NCBI RefSeq assembly: GCF_000715075.1
Contig: NC_134090.1
Coordinates: forward strand, 49,235,792 to 49,299,791
DNA length: 64,000 nucleotides
Source of the DNA: Nicotiana tabacum
Lineage: Eukaryota > Streptophyta > Magnoliopsida > Solanales > Solanaceae
Direction of reading: 5' to 3'
Made by a program: the position numbers and the translations under genes. The notes beneath the pieces are model-generated. The model saw only the letters and a program-made list of their open reading frames with translations, was not told the origin of the DNA and did not search any database. Shown piece by piece: positions 34,851-46,060 of the stretch (positions within the stretch are counted from its first letter, which is position 1; each line of letters begins with the position of its first letter).

Positions 34851-36970
34851 TTAAGTTACCGGCTTGATAATGATAGGATCTGTGCGGGCACCCTCCACAA
34901 CTACCACAGGCTTGTTTGCCACTCCTGGCACAACCACTTTCGCTTTTTCATGTTTCCCTGCAACGTCACTTGAAGACCCTTTCTTGACCACCACAGATGG
35001 TTCACTCTTTGCCCCGTTCAACTTGATCACAGACTTTTCGCTTATTGACTTTTCAAATGGCTTGACATTACTGGACCGAATCATCATGACAGTTTGCGAA
35101 GGTTTCTTAGGCTCCCCTCCCTTATTTACTATCTCAATCATATTTGTCTCATGATGGGCTGGCAATGGGTTCTGGTTGATAATAGGTGCCTTCGGAGCTT
35201 GGACCTCAATTCGATTAGTATCAATGAGCTCTTGAATAGCTGTTTTCAATTGCCAGCACTTCTCTGTGTCGTGCCCCGGAGCACCGGAACAATATTCGCA
35301 ACTCACAGAGTGATCAAGATTCCTGGGGGGAGGATTTGGCAATTTTGGCTCGATCGGACTTAGCATACCCAATTGTCTCAACCTGCGGAATAAACTGTTA
35401 TAGGATTCTCCCAATAGAGTGAAAGTCTTCTTCTTCTGCAACCTCTCATTTTTGGTGGCCTGATTGGGCCTGAAACTTGTTCCAGGGGGATTTCGGTAGG
35501 CTCTTGGGGGTGGATAGGTATTTTGTGGAGCTGGGTAGGGATTATGTGGAATTGGCGCACGCCATTGTGTGTGGGCAGGAGGTTGAGGGTATGTTTGTGC
35601 ATGATGGACGGAAAAATGAGGATCTGGTGGTGGGTAATAGTGTTGTGGTGGGATATATGGAGTGTGGGGGTAAGTTTGGTGATAGGGACGAGGCTGGTTG
35701 TAGTAACGTGAAGGGCCCCTGGATTCGATCCAAGCTCCTGACTCAACTGTCGCAACATCCTCTTTCTTCTTATTTCCAAGTACACCCCCAGTACCGTTTT
35801 GAATGGCCTGGGTGGTCGCTTTGATTGCTGAATAACTCATGATCTTGTTGGTCTTGAGTCCCTCCTCAACCATGCCTCCCATTTTTACAACCTCATTAAA
35901 GGACTTTCCCACTACTGACACCAAATGACCAAAATAAGTGGGCTCTAAGGCCTGCAAAAAATAATCAACCATTTCACTTTCTTTCATTGGAGGGTCAACC
36001 CTCGTGGCTTGCTCCCTCCAACGGAATCCATATTCCCTGAAACTCTCACCGGGCTTCTTCTCAAGCTTCGTCAATGACAGACGGTTTGGGATAATTTCAA
36101 GATTGTACTGAAAATGGCAGGCGAAGGCTTGGGCCAAATCGTCCCATATGTACCACCTGCTGTGATCTTGTCTGGTATACCATTCCAATGCCGATCCGCT
36201 CAGACTTTGGCTGAAATATGCCATCGGTAATTCATCTCTTCTGCCTGCCCCTCTCATCTTGCTACAAAATCCTCTTAAGTGTGCTACTGGGTCACCATGC
36301 CCGTCGTACAGATCAAACTTGGGCATCTTGAACCCTGCTGGTAACTGAATATCTGGGAACAGACATAAATCTTTATAGGCCACACTTACTTGACCTCCCA
36401 ACCCCCTCATATCTCTGAACGATTGTTCTAAGCTTTTGACCTTTCTGATCATCTCCTCATGTTCGGGATTTTTGGGTGGCTTCTCGGTCTCTGCGAGGAG
36501 ATCAAAATGAGGAGTGTAGGAATATGGTTCTGAAACTTTGAAGGTAGGCTCGGGAGGGGGGGGGTAATACTGGTTGTCGTGAGTCTGGAACAGAGGCTCA
36601 CTGGAAGATCGTTGTAATGCAGTAGGTGGAGGTGCCACAAATACGGGCGTGACTGGTGGAGGAGGGTATGGGACTTGTTTGGGCAGGTGGAGCTTGGGAA
36701 GTATGGGAAGTGGTGCCATAGCATTGTTGGTAGAGAGGAAAGGCTGGAGATGAGTTCACAGTGGGAGGCTCCTGAGGTTGGGCAGATGGTGGGATATAAG
36801 CAGGGTTGGCAGGATAAACCGGTGGTGGATTCCCCTTTTCCCAGGCCTGGTACATTTCAGCCATTTGCTACTTTAACTTATACATCTCTTCCTACATTGC
36901 ATTAACATCCAATTCTTCCACCTCTTTTGACGGATCAACAATACTTGCCTCCGGTTCTTGGTTGACCATG
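34851..36970 (-). pseudogene. gag of element C (capsid and nucleocapsid)
   Basis: The main open frame, 622 codons (36719-34851), has a Pro-rich N-terminal part, the retrotransposon gag domain (about residues 115-300: FDLYDGHGDPVAHLRGF, LSGSALEWYTRQDHSRW), a Tyr/Pro/His-rich linker, and one zinc knuckle at about 35259-35303 (C-x2-C-x5-H-x4-C). It ends in a Val/Lys/Ser-rich part leading to protease. Upstream, MVNQEPEAS near 36968 is a plausible start, followed by two TAG codons and a shift near 36700. Homologous to B's gag but clearly a different family. Confidence 0.9.
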
Positions 36971-37172
36971 TTCAGCTTGTCTTTTGATCGGGTGTTGTAG
37001 GAGTGAGTTGCCAGAATGCCAATCAACTAACCACCTGCCTGAACTTAATATATCAACAACAACCTGGTTAGCGATTAGGGCTTTAACAGATTGGTAACCG
37101 CACATTTTGGGGAATGAATGCACCTAAGCAGTTAACCGTTTCTATTATGCATTTGATCGGCTGCTTGCGTCA

Positions 37173-37362
37173 TCCCGACTTTTCCTTTTTCCTTTTTCTT
37201 CTTTTTCATTTTGTCTTTTCACTCTTGCCTTTGCTTTCTCTTTGTTTTTATCCTCTCATTTCCCTCTTGTTTTGCCATTGTTTCTTTCTTTTGGTTTTCT
37301 TATTTTTCTCTCTTTTTCTTTTCTTTTTCTCTCTTGTTTTTCCTTTCTTCTCTTTTCTTTTA
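37173..37362. repeat. Polypyrimidine run in the ORF1-gag spacer of C
   Basis: About 190 bp of almost only C and T on the + strand, mostly CTTTTTCTT-type units. Purine-rich in C's RNA. Confidence 0.85.
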
Positions 37363-37382
37363 GGGTTACGGTTGAATCCTAT

Positions 37383-37433
37383 GGAGATTGTCTATGTATC
37401 ACGACCCCGCATGAATCAGACCGAGCGTATTCT
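37383..37433 (-). repeat. Spacer motif copy b
   Basis: On the - strand GGTCTGATTC then TGATACATAGACAATC; a diverged match to 40060-40112. Confidence 0.5.
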
Positions 37434-37662
37434 AGGAGAGATAAAAATAAATAACAAAATATTTTGGGATTTTCAATTTTCATAAAAAACAAACGCTATT
37501 ACAAAGACTCAAAACTAACAAACTCGAAAGAAACTAACAAACTATGATGAAAGAACGAGACACAGACTCTAAAATAAGCTATCATACTCCAACAAAATAA
37601 AATACAGACTCGAAAACAGATGACAAACTCCCGAAGAAAGAAAATACAGACTCAAGTGAAAA

Positions 37663-39660
37663 TCACGAATACATCAGTGCCTCCAACCCTGCCCTAGGAA
37701 CACCAACCAGTCTTGCAGCGGGCCTGCTTGCCATGTCATCTTGGAGCCGATAGAGTTCTTCCATTATCTGATGGACGAAGATCATTACAGTGGCAAAAAA
37801 CATGAACCTAGTCATGTCCTCACACGCACTGCACTTCATGGTAATGTAGTCAGCAATCCTTCGAACTCTCTCTCTCATAATGCCCTTTTCTTGCAACAAA
37901 CGGCCAATCTGATGGGATCTAGCCTCTATGACCTGAGTAGCAGCTTGGTTTTGTTTTTGCAAGTGCCGCAGGTCCTCTTCCAACCGTGCCATTAAGGCGT
38001 AACAATGTTCTCTTTCAGTCTTAAAGTTTTTGGCTTGTTTAGCCATTTCACCTTCGAGGTTGCCAATTGTCTTTTCCCAACCTGTGACCCCCCTTTCATA
38101 TCTTTCATCTGTTGAATGAAAGTTGCACGCCTTTCGGCACTTTTAGCCAACTTTGCTTGTGCTTTTGCTAGTTCAGACTTAGCTTTCTGCAGGTCATCTT
38201 CATAGTCACGTACCTTTTGAGTAAGGTTATAAATGAGCCTTTCATCTTTCCTGCTTCGGCCTGGGTTCTCGGCTTCAATTTTCAACTGTCGAACCTGGGC
38301 TCTAAGAGCTTCATTTTCTCGCACCAATCTTATCCGCTCACCCTCGGCCTCTTGTGACTATAAATCATTGTTGAAGGTGACATTTCTCAACTCTTCTCGC
38401 AAATCATGAATGGTGGCCTTATATTCCTTTTCCTTCTCCCCCAAGCTAACCTCTCCTGAATTTTATCATCAAAGGCTTGAACATGAGGCCTTTTGGTGGG
38501 CCTCTCGGGCTCTAGCTCGTTATTTACACAAGACATTTTCTCAAACCAAGTAGCATAGTTTGGATCTACTTCCCCCTTGGAGATGTCTGGTACCTGGGTG
38601 CCATTTTTAGGTACCGGCAGCTATTCCAATCCTGTTGAACTACAGCCTCGGGCAATGCAGCTTCTTGATGTAACTCTATGACCTGGGTGCTTAGATCTTC
38701 ATCTTCGGGCACAATTTGATACCTTCCCAATTGCCTCAAGACCCTCTACGGTGCATATGGCTGAATACTCCTTACATCCATTAACCTCAGGTAGCCCTTG
38801 GTAGCAGTTATATATATGGCTTCTGTCCTCGGCAGCCATCCTATAGTCCACTCGACCTGACTTGCGTTAAGAACTTTCAAGTGGGAGACCCATGCTTCAA
38901 ACCCTTCTGGTGCATTGTAATCCTTTACCCTCTCCTCGTAGCTGGTAATGAAGTTACCCGTGCTCGAACCATAACTCATGAATTTGGGATGATGGCGAAG
39001 GTGCTCGATCAACCACATTTGCAAAAGGATGCCGCAACCTTCAAAGAACTGAGCCCCTGCTTTGCATAAAGTCAATGCTCGATAAATATCCGCCAGCACC
39101 AACGGGGCAAGTGTATGATCTTCCTTGGTAGTGAGGATTTGTTCAATTCTAGCCACAATAAATGCGAACCGACGATGAATTTGCCAAAGGCCCTTATCTT
39201 GTTTGTTGCTCAGACCCTTTTCATGTGTTTCAAAACTAGCAGAGTGCCCAAACCTGAAGTATAAGAAATGGACAGCACAACACCCGTTGCTCACATGCTC
39301 TTTATTCGTCTGTTTACTAATATTCAGGAGGTCAAAGAACTTTCGCACCGATGGGGCCCTTGGAAATATAAGTTGTTGCTTCCTCAAATCCCGTCCAAAT
39401 TCAATGTACCTGGCCATTTCCTCCAAAGTAGGGGTGATCTTAAAATCCAAGAAACGAAAGACATTGTGGACAGGATCCCAGAAAGTTACCAAAGCCTTGA
39501 TCAGATCTTCCCGTGGTTTGATCTCAAAAATGTTTATAAGAGCACCCAATTGCTTTTTCACCCATTTCTGACCATCTTCGTCTAGATCATTCCACCACAT
39601 ACGTAAGTGCAACTGAGCTTGTTCCCTGACCACTTCTGGTGGATCCTGGATGGTATTCAT
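37663..39660 (-). pseudogene. ORF1 of element C (Ogre extra protein, globular plus coiled coil)
   Basis: About 660 codons with several breaks. 39660-38746 (304 codons) is an open globular part with WDPVHNVFRFLDFKITPTLEEM near its start and ADIYRAL, FEGCGILLQMWLIEHL shared with ORF1 of B. A TAG follows YAP. The C-terminal half (38327-37663, two overlapping frames) is a long coiled coil rich in Glu, Lys, Gln and Leu (RLIYNLTQKVRDYEDDLQKA; EEDLRHLQKQNQAATQVIEA). I know the protein only as the extra ORF of Ogre-like elements, function unknown; a coiled coil suggests self-assembly or binding to another particle protein. Confidence 0.82.
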
Positions 39661-40805
39661 TTGTTCTTGTGGAAGGTTAAGGTTAGGGTCGACTCTAGTG
39701 GACCTTTTTGTAAACAGGTTTCCGAAGAAAAAATAAATAAATCAAAGGACCTTGATATTTTCCTCTATATGCCAATTTGAGCCAAATGACTGTTTTTGCA
39801 AATGTGGACCCTTCCCAATTTCACATGAATTTTGAGGCCGGGGAGGATTATTTTATGACACTTCACAAACTTGTCCGTTCTTTTATGAAAATAGCCTTTC
39901 GACAACTGAAAAATACTCTAAGGCTATCTCGGCAAGAACGGTTTAAGACATTACCGTAGCTGGATCGGCTTATTTTGACCAAAATCCAGATTGTATTCAC
40001 TTGACCACTGACTCTCTTTTTCTTGTTTTTTTTTCAAAAATAAGGCCGAAGCTTATGTAGGTTGCCTACGTATCCCACGTCCGGTGAGAATCAGACCTGT
40101 GTAGTTTGGTCAGTTTTGACACATTTGGAAGAACACAGTGTTTGACTCTTTTGAAATAACTCTTTTTGAAAACTTTTGGTAGAGTTTCGGGACGTCTTTC
40201 GAATAGCGGGGTTTTCTTTAGAACCGGGCTTTATTTCCTTCCCTACATCACTCTTGGTTTTTCTTTTTGCTTTATTTTCCCTGGCTGGTCAACATGCAAG
40301 CCAAAACAAATAAATGTTCACATAACACATAGAATGCACCAGGATGGTCTGTCATTTCGGGCACACCTGTCCTAGATGGACCCAACCCCTGTGTTGAATC
40401 CCCTAAGTCAAATGCACATGATGCAAACAAATGTTCCTACTAGAGATCCAGCATGAAGCTGTGTTTTTCTAGGTTTAAATCCTAGGGTTTTGGTCTAGAC
40501 TTGGGGTACCCGAGCGGACAACTGGGGCGACGTACCGGGAGCACTGAAGTCTACCCGGCCTTATCGCTTGCCAACCTCGTTCTATTTGGTATAATTTCTA
40601 TAGAAAAAGCGGGCCACGCGAACGTGTGCACCATTTTCAGAAGACTCAGAAGGGTTGCTTAGGAAGACAGTTATATACAATTCAAACAATATTAAAGCGG
40701 TAAACATATAGCATTTAACACAAAAGGTTCACATAATACAGTAATATCAACAATAAATGAAACCAAGTAAAAAAATCATTTAACAAGCTCGAATTCTTGA
40801 ACCCT
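39661..40805 (-). other. 5' leader of element C
   Basis: 1.1 kb between PBS and ORF1 with no credible gene. It holds spacer motif copy a (40060-40112). Packaging and dimerisation signals would be expected here but I cannot point to them. Confidence 0.7.
40060..40112 (-). repeat. Spacer motif copy a in leader of C
   Basis: On the - strand: AACTACACAGGTCTGATTC, then GGGATACGTAGGCAACC. Closest to the consensus of the three copies. Confidence 0.65.
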
Positions 40806-40845
40806 GAACCAGAGATTCTGGGTTCAATCCCCAGCAGAGTCGCCA
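40806..40845 (-). other. Primer binding site of C within a 40-nt Arg-tRNA-like stretch
   Basis: The functional PBS is TGGCGACTCTGCTGGGGA (- strand, 40828-40845), four bases from the 5' LTR. On the + strand the sequence continues to read as the 3' half of a tRNA: anticodon-stem 3' side GAACCAGAG, T stem CTGGG, loop TTCAATC, CCCAG, acceptor CAGAGTC, G, CCA. From my memory of plant tRNA-Arg, all 40 nt match except two A/G positions. Element B has only the 18-nt PBS. Confidence 0.8.
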
Positions 40846-40849
40846 GAGC

Positions 40850-43800
40850 TGTCACACCTCTTTTTTACACACCCGAGGGGGTATAAAGGAGTTTTTTCAA
40901 ATTTAACTGACAATCGAAACGAGATTAATTATTGAATTCAGAGTTGCCACTTGGGATAATTTATGGTGTCCCAAGTCACCGGTTTAAATCCCAAATTGAG
41001 GAAAAGATTGACTCTGTTATATACTCTGCGAACACAGAAATTCGGGTAAGGAATTCTGTTAACCCGGGAGAAGGTATTAGGTATTCCCGAGTTCCGTGGT
41101 TCTAGCACGATCACTTTGACCCTACTTGGATTATTAAAATTGTTTAATTACTCATTTTGGAACCTATGTGCATTTACCTCTTACAACTTCTAATTAAGAC
41201 AATTATTTTGAAATGGGTCACACGTACGTGTACCCATTTGTTTGGCGTGTCAAAAACCGTGTCACGCGAACGTATCTACAATTAATAATACTTTATTATT
41301 ATTAAGAAAAATTTAGCCGAAGTTGTGCAAACGCATACTCCGAATTAGTTTTTAGAGTCACAATCATGTCACGCGAATATGTCCACAACCACGATAGTAT
41401 GCTAAACATGCCTAAAACAAACTACGATCGTTTGTTATTCTTTATCTAAATCATGAGAAATTAATAGAGGGCCATAAGCTATTTGAGGTACCTACTATGA
41501 CATGCATCCACTAATTAAACTAACTAAATGAGATTTAAGGGAATTAAAGCTATTCCTACAAACACAGCTGAATTTAAATTGTGAATCAAAAGGGGCTAAG
41601 ACTAAGTGAAAACTACTTTATTTTGTTTCGGAACTTGGGCCTGGCCTAGCGTGAGGCCCGGTGGCCCAGTAAAGTCTTTGGTTGCAATGTTGTGAGCTCC
41701 GACCTCGAATTCCATATGAGCCCAAACAAGAAGCTCCCTTGGAAGCACGCGCGAAGTTGGATGCCAAGAGGGTCCGCGTATCGAACCCGTGCAATTGCAG
41801 AAAAGCACCCAGATTTTTGTTCCTCCATTTGTTCAGAAAAGGAAAACGCTGCAGGGATTTACACACTAACATATCTGAAAACGTGACAATAAGGAACCGT
41901 AAAACTAACTAACGATTATTAGACATTGGAGCCTTGATTGGAATTAACTGACAATTGTTCAAAAACCATTCTTTTCAAATTCGAACACATTCTTGTGCTA
42001 ATCAACAAAACATTATGTTTACAACTACTGAAACCTATGAGACTGGACAATCACTCATTCTTCAGTATTCACATTTAAGCCAATCTAAATAAGCATTTCA
42101 ACTTCTGCACCATTTCTAAACTAAAATCACTCACATGCCATTTGACAATACATCTAGCAATATCACGATTACTCTTAGCAACTCTGATACCAGTTCAAGC
42201 ATGACACTAACACTCAAAGCAGCGATCATTCACTTTGACCAAACCTGAAGCAACTTTACTGCATTTTTAACTTACTTAAAATCTTTAATGCAACGTTCCA
42301 ATAGTCCATAGTTTAAATACCACATGAAAACTCAGCTAATCAAATAGAATCCTGTTAGCCTATATTACGAGAAAAAAACCGTTAACAATCTTGAAAGGCA
42401 ATTTCGAAATCTGCTGAGTAAACACAAATACCCAACAACCACTCAAGCAGGATAGACTATAGAATTAAGATCTTATTCGAACTTCATACTAAGACATAAC
42501 TAAACATGTTCGATTTTAATACAAACTTCATTCAAAGTGACTAAAAGTATAAACATCATTGAAAGAAGTAAATCTGGGGCATAAGTAGAACTACTGCCAA
42601 ATTTTCAGCACTGCCTTTATTCCCGTCTTTGAATTGAAGTTTTCATCATGAAAGATTTAGAATTTGTACCTAGAATATGGAATGAAAGAAAGCAAGGTAG
42701 GGTCAGTAGCCAAGCAGCAAGACTCAGCAATCAGGTATAACCAATGAAATCCAACTCAGACTCAGGAATGATGTTACCCAGCCCAGAAAACAATTTCGAA
42801 TGAATAGATACCCAGCAGACCTTCAACCAATGCTAAAAAAACTAATATTCAATCCATCTCAACACTAAATAAACCAGAACTTGTTTCAGTAATTCCTAAA
42901 CTTCAAGATCACAGACAAATTTAATAGAACAATAAATTTCCAACCGTTTGACTTTTCTGGATTTTTAGCTCTCTCCCCTCTCCTCCCAAAAAAATCCCCC
43001 TTGAGTGTCAAGTTAGGATCCCTTTTTAGGCAAGCTATTAGGGCAGCTTAAAAGGGTTCAATTTTACACTTGAAACCTTTTGGAATTTTCAATTTAGCTC
43101 AGATACTCTCAGCTAAAAAATCAGAAATTTAGAATAGTCCCACTTCCCCAGCTTCCTAGAAACTTCCCATTCAGTTACACAATATTCCCTTAGCCAATTA
43201 CCCAAAATAACCCTCTGATCCCTGTTAATTACCTTCAGAAAATTCATGGGTGCATTGGACCCAACAACTCAAAACCAGCCTAACTCTTACAGGACCTGGG
43301 CTAACTCTTTTCTTTGGGCCCAAGTCTAACTCCAAAATTCAGAAGAAATGAGAAGGCAGAAAGGGCAATTTGGATTTCAAACCCACCATGAACCAAATGT
43401 TCTCAATATGTCCCAAAATTAAACAACCTAACCTAACAAATTTAAACAAAAATGGAAGAAGCTAATAACTAATATTAACTCTAACTAAAAAGAACCACAT
43501 GCAGAGATAATCTTGAAAACAGAAGAAAGAGAGGGAAAAACAGAAGAAGCTAAGAGAGGAAACGATCGGGAGAACTGGACTTACCCGCTAAGCCAAGCGG
43601 ACCCGAGTTTGAAATAACTTTTCCAAAGAATCCCCTACTTTTGGCCGAGATAGACTTCAATCGTATGTTTTCAACTGAAAACACATGATTAAAGTCCATT
43701 TCAACCTCAAAATCTCAAAACCTTGATAATCAACTCTTTTCGGGATTTAAGGTTAAGCTTCAATCTGAAATTCGAGAGGCTCCAGGATGATTCGAAAGCA

Positions 43801-44646
43801 AATGTTAGGGATTTGGAATGAGAGGGACTTGGTGGTCATGGGGTGTAATTTTGGTGGTGAACGGAGGTGGCGCCGCCGAGTTAAGGCGATGGGAATTAGG
43901 GGCAGCAGGTTAGGGTTTATGTTTGGTCTCTGAAGAGACGAAGGAAGGTGAGAGAGAGACGAGATAGGAGGGGGGTTCTGAGGGGGGTGGGCTCGTTCGG
44001 ACATTTAAATAGTCTGGGGAGGCTACTTCCCAACCGTTGGATCAATGGAGATTAACGGCTGGGATCCGGGGGCAAACGACGTCGTTTGGTTAGGAAATGG
44101 GGCTGGACCGGGTTGGGGAGGGTTTGGGTTGGGTTAAGTGGGTATTTGGGGGCAAATTTTCATTAAAACGGCCCAGACCAGCCCTCTCTTTCAATTCTTT
44201 TCAAATCCATTTTCCAAAATTCTTTTTTTTTTCAAAATTAAATTAAAATCTAAATCAAATCCTAAAACCTATTTAACCTATCAAAAATACTAATTAAGCC
44301 TAAATACTAATTATCACAATTAATTAAACAAGCAAATTTAAAAGAAAACTACTCGAAATTCAAAATTAAAACTGAAAGTGGAAATTAAACTATATTTTTT
44401 TTTAATTTTTCCATTTTTATAAACGACTAATATGCTAATTAGTCTTAAAAATGCAAAGTCAAATCCTAAATGCAACATATTTTTGTATTTTTCATTAATT
44501 AAACAAAAATAAAAGTGCATAGACCAAATGCAAACAATTATCAGAAAAATCCACAAAATCCACAAAAATTGCGAATAATGAAAAGCAGTTATTATTTTTT
44601 GAATTTATGGGAGTAATTAATATAAGGCAAAAATCACGTGCTCACA
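40850..44646 (-). repeat. 5' LTR of element C (right copy)
   Basis: 3797 bp, same edges as 23118-26914. It has the hairpin at 43651-43698 and the TATA-like ATTTAAATAG at 44003-44012, but the main TATA position reads TAAAAA. Right TSD copy GATAC at 44647-44651. Confidence 0.95.
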
Positions 44647-44651
44647 GATAC

Positions 44652-45224
44652 GTAGGAAGCCTTATGGGTTCGGTCATATCACAATAAAATTTCAATTTCC
44701 CCGCAAGATAAAAAACTGGGGCAGAATTTTGAGGAGGACTCTCAAAATTCCGGAGCAAGTCCAGCCGACGCCATCACATGCTAGAAAGTCAAAAATTGGT
44801 TAACTGGGGCAGAATTTTGAGGGGGACCCTCAAAATTCCAATATAAGAGAGCTGCAATGCCTTTGAGATGTGTTACAGTCACTAGTTCATCTAAAATTAC
44901 TTAATATATCAATATGTTTCTAAAATGACTCTACTTTTATCAATGATTGCATATTTTTCAAAAAACTTTATTTTTGTAACAGTTAGGTGTTACCCAGGGG
45001 AACTCGAAAAGGCCTCTAGAACGGAGCAAAGCAAGGCCAGCAGACACAAGCATGAACCAACCTCCCCTCACAAAACTTACAATTTTTCTTTGAACGCAGG
45101 CACATCTGACGTAGCGATAGCATCCGCAAATATATACACGTAACAAATTCGCAATCAATCAGGACATCAGACACCGAATATATCTCCAACTAAGACATAT
45201 ACTACTCTTATTTGCTACTTGCTC
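44652..45224 (+). other. 3' region of element B, first part
   Basis: Continues B after the C insertion; the same sequence follows pol in D (63519-64000). Holds two AACTGGGGCAGAATTTT motifs 88 bp apart (44714-44730, 44802-44818), each followed by a CTCAAAATTCC-like sequence. Non-coding. Confidence 0.8.
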
Positions 45225-46060
45225 TCTACATGAGGCAAATCCTTGCCTGCACATTTGCATGAGGCTAATCCTTGCCTGCACATTTGCATGAGGCTAATCA
45301 TTGCCTCCACATTCGCATGAGGCTAATCCATGCCTCGATATTTGCATGAGGCTAATCCTTGTCTCTATATTTGCATGAGGCTAATCCTTGCCTCCATATT
45401 TGCATGAGGCTAATCCTTTCCTCCATATTTGTACGAGGCTAATCCCTGCCTCCATACCTGCATGAGGCTAATCCTTGCCTCCATATTTGTACGAGGCTAA
45501 TCCCTGCCTCCATACCTGCATGAGGCTAATCCTTGCCTCCATATTTGTACGAGGCTAATCCTTGCCTCCGTATTTGCATGAGGCTATTTCTTGCCTCAAT
45601 ATTTGCATGAGGCTAATCCTTGCCTCCATATTTGCATGAGGCTAATCCTTGCCTCCGTACCAGCATGAGGCTAATCCTTGCCTCCGTACCTGCATGAGGC
45701 TAATCCTTGCCTCCCTATTGGCATGAGGCTAATCCCTGCCTCCACATCTTCATAAGGCTAATCCCTACCTCCCTACTTGCATGAGGCTAATCCATGCCTC
45801 CCTATTTGCATGAGGCTAATCCTGCCTCCATATCTGCATGAGGCTAATCCTTGCCTCCATATCTGCATGAGGCTAATCCTTGCCTCCCTATCTTGCATGA
45901 GGCTAATCCCTGCCTTTCCACCCGCATAAGACTAATCCCTGCCCACACATCTGCATGAGGCTAATCTTTGCCTCCATATCTCCATGAGACTAATCCTTGC
46001 TTCCATATCTGCATGAGGCTAATCCATGCCTCCCTATCTACATGGGACTAAGCACTGTCC
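45225..46060. repeat. Minisatellite, 29-bp unit, about 28 copies (3' region of B)
   Basis: Unit GCATGAGGCTAATCCTTGCC + TCCATATTT with scattered changes, some units 27-30 bp. Copies decay toward the right end. Located between integrase and PPT like the 47-bp array of C, but unrelated in sequence. Confidence 0.95.

Larger units (their letters stand above)
36971..37662 (-). other. Spacer between ORF1 and gag in element C
   Basis: Non-coding. Includes a purine-rich run on the coding strand (37173-37362 on the map) and a diverged copy of the spacer motif (37383-37433). A Phe-rich open frame on the + strand here is just the pyrimidine run translated. Confidence 0.7.
23118..44646 (-). mobile_element. 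Element C: full-length Ogre/Tat-like LTR retrotransposon, 21.5 kb
   Basis: On the - strand with 5' LTR at 40850-44646, PBS at 40828-40845, ORF1, gag, protease, G-patch, RT, two RNase H domains, integrase, a 3' region with a 47-bp minisatellite, PPT at 26915-26933 and 3' LTR at 23118-26914. The TSD is a perfect GATAC on both sides, and copy D shows the empty site near 63515. A hand count over 360 aligned LTR bases gave 8 differences, so it is younger than its host B. It is the least damaged element here, with a few stops and one or two shifts per gene. Confidence 0.95.

Noticed and set aside
37114..37485. Phe-rich membrane-like protein of 123 codons
   Set aside because: Same reason: a pyrimidine run in the ORF1-gag spacer read on the wrong strand.
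40806..40845. tRNA gene
   Set aside because: Only the 3' half of a tRNA plus CCA is present, directly at the LTR edge; nuclear tRNA genes of plants do not encode CCA. It is a primer site.
45225..46060. CRISPR-like array with 29-bp repeat
   Set aside because: The units are contiguous without spacers; it is a minisatellite.
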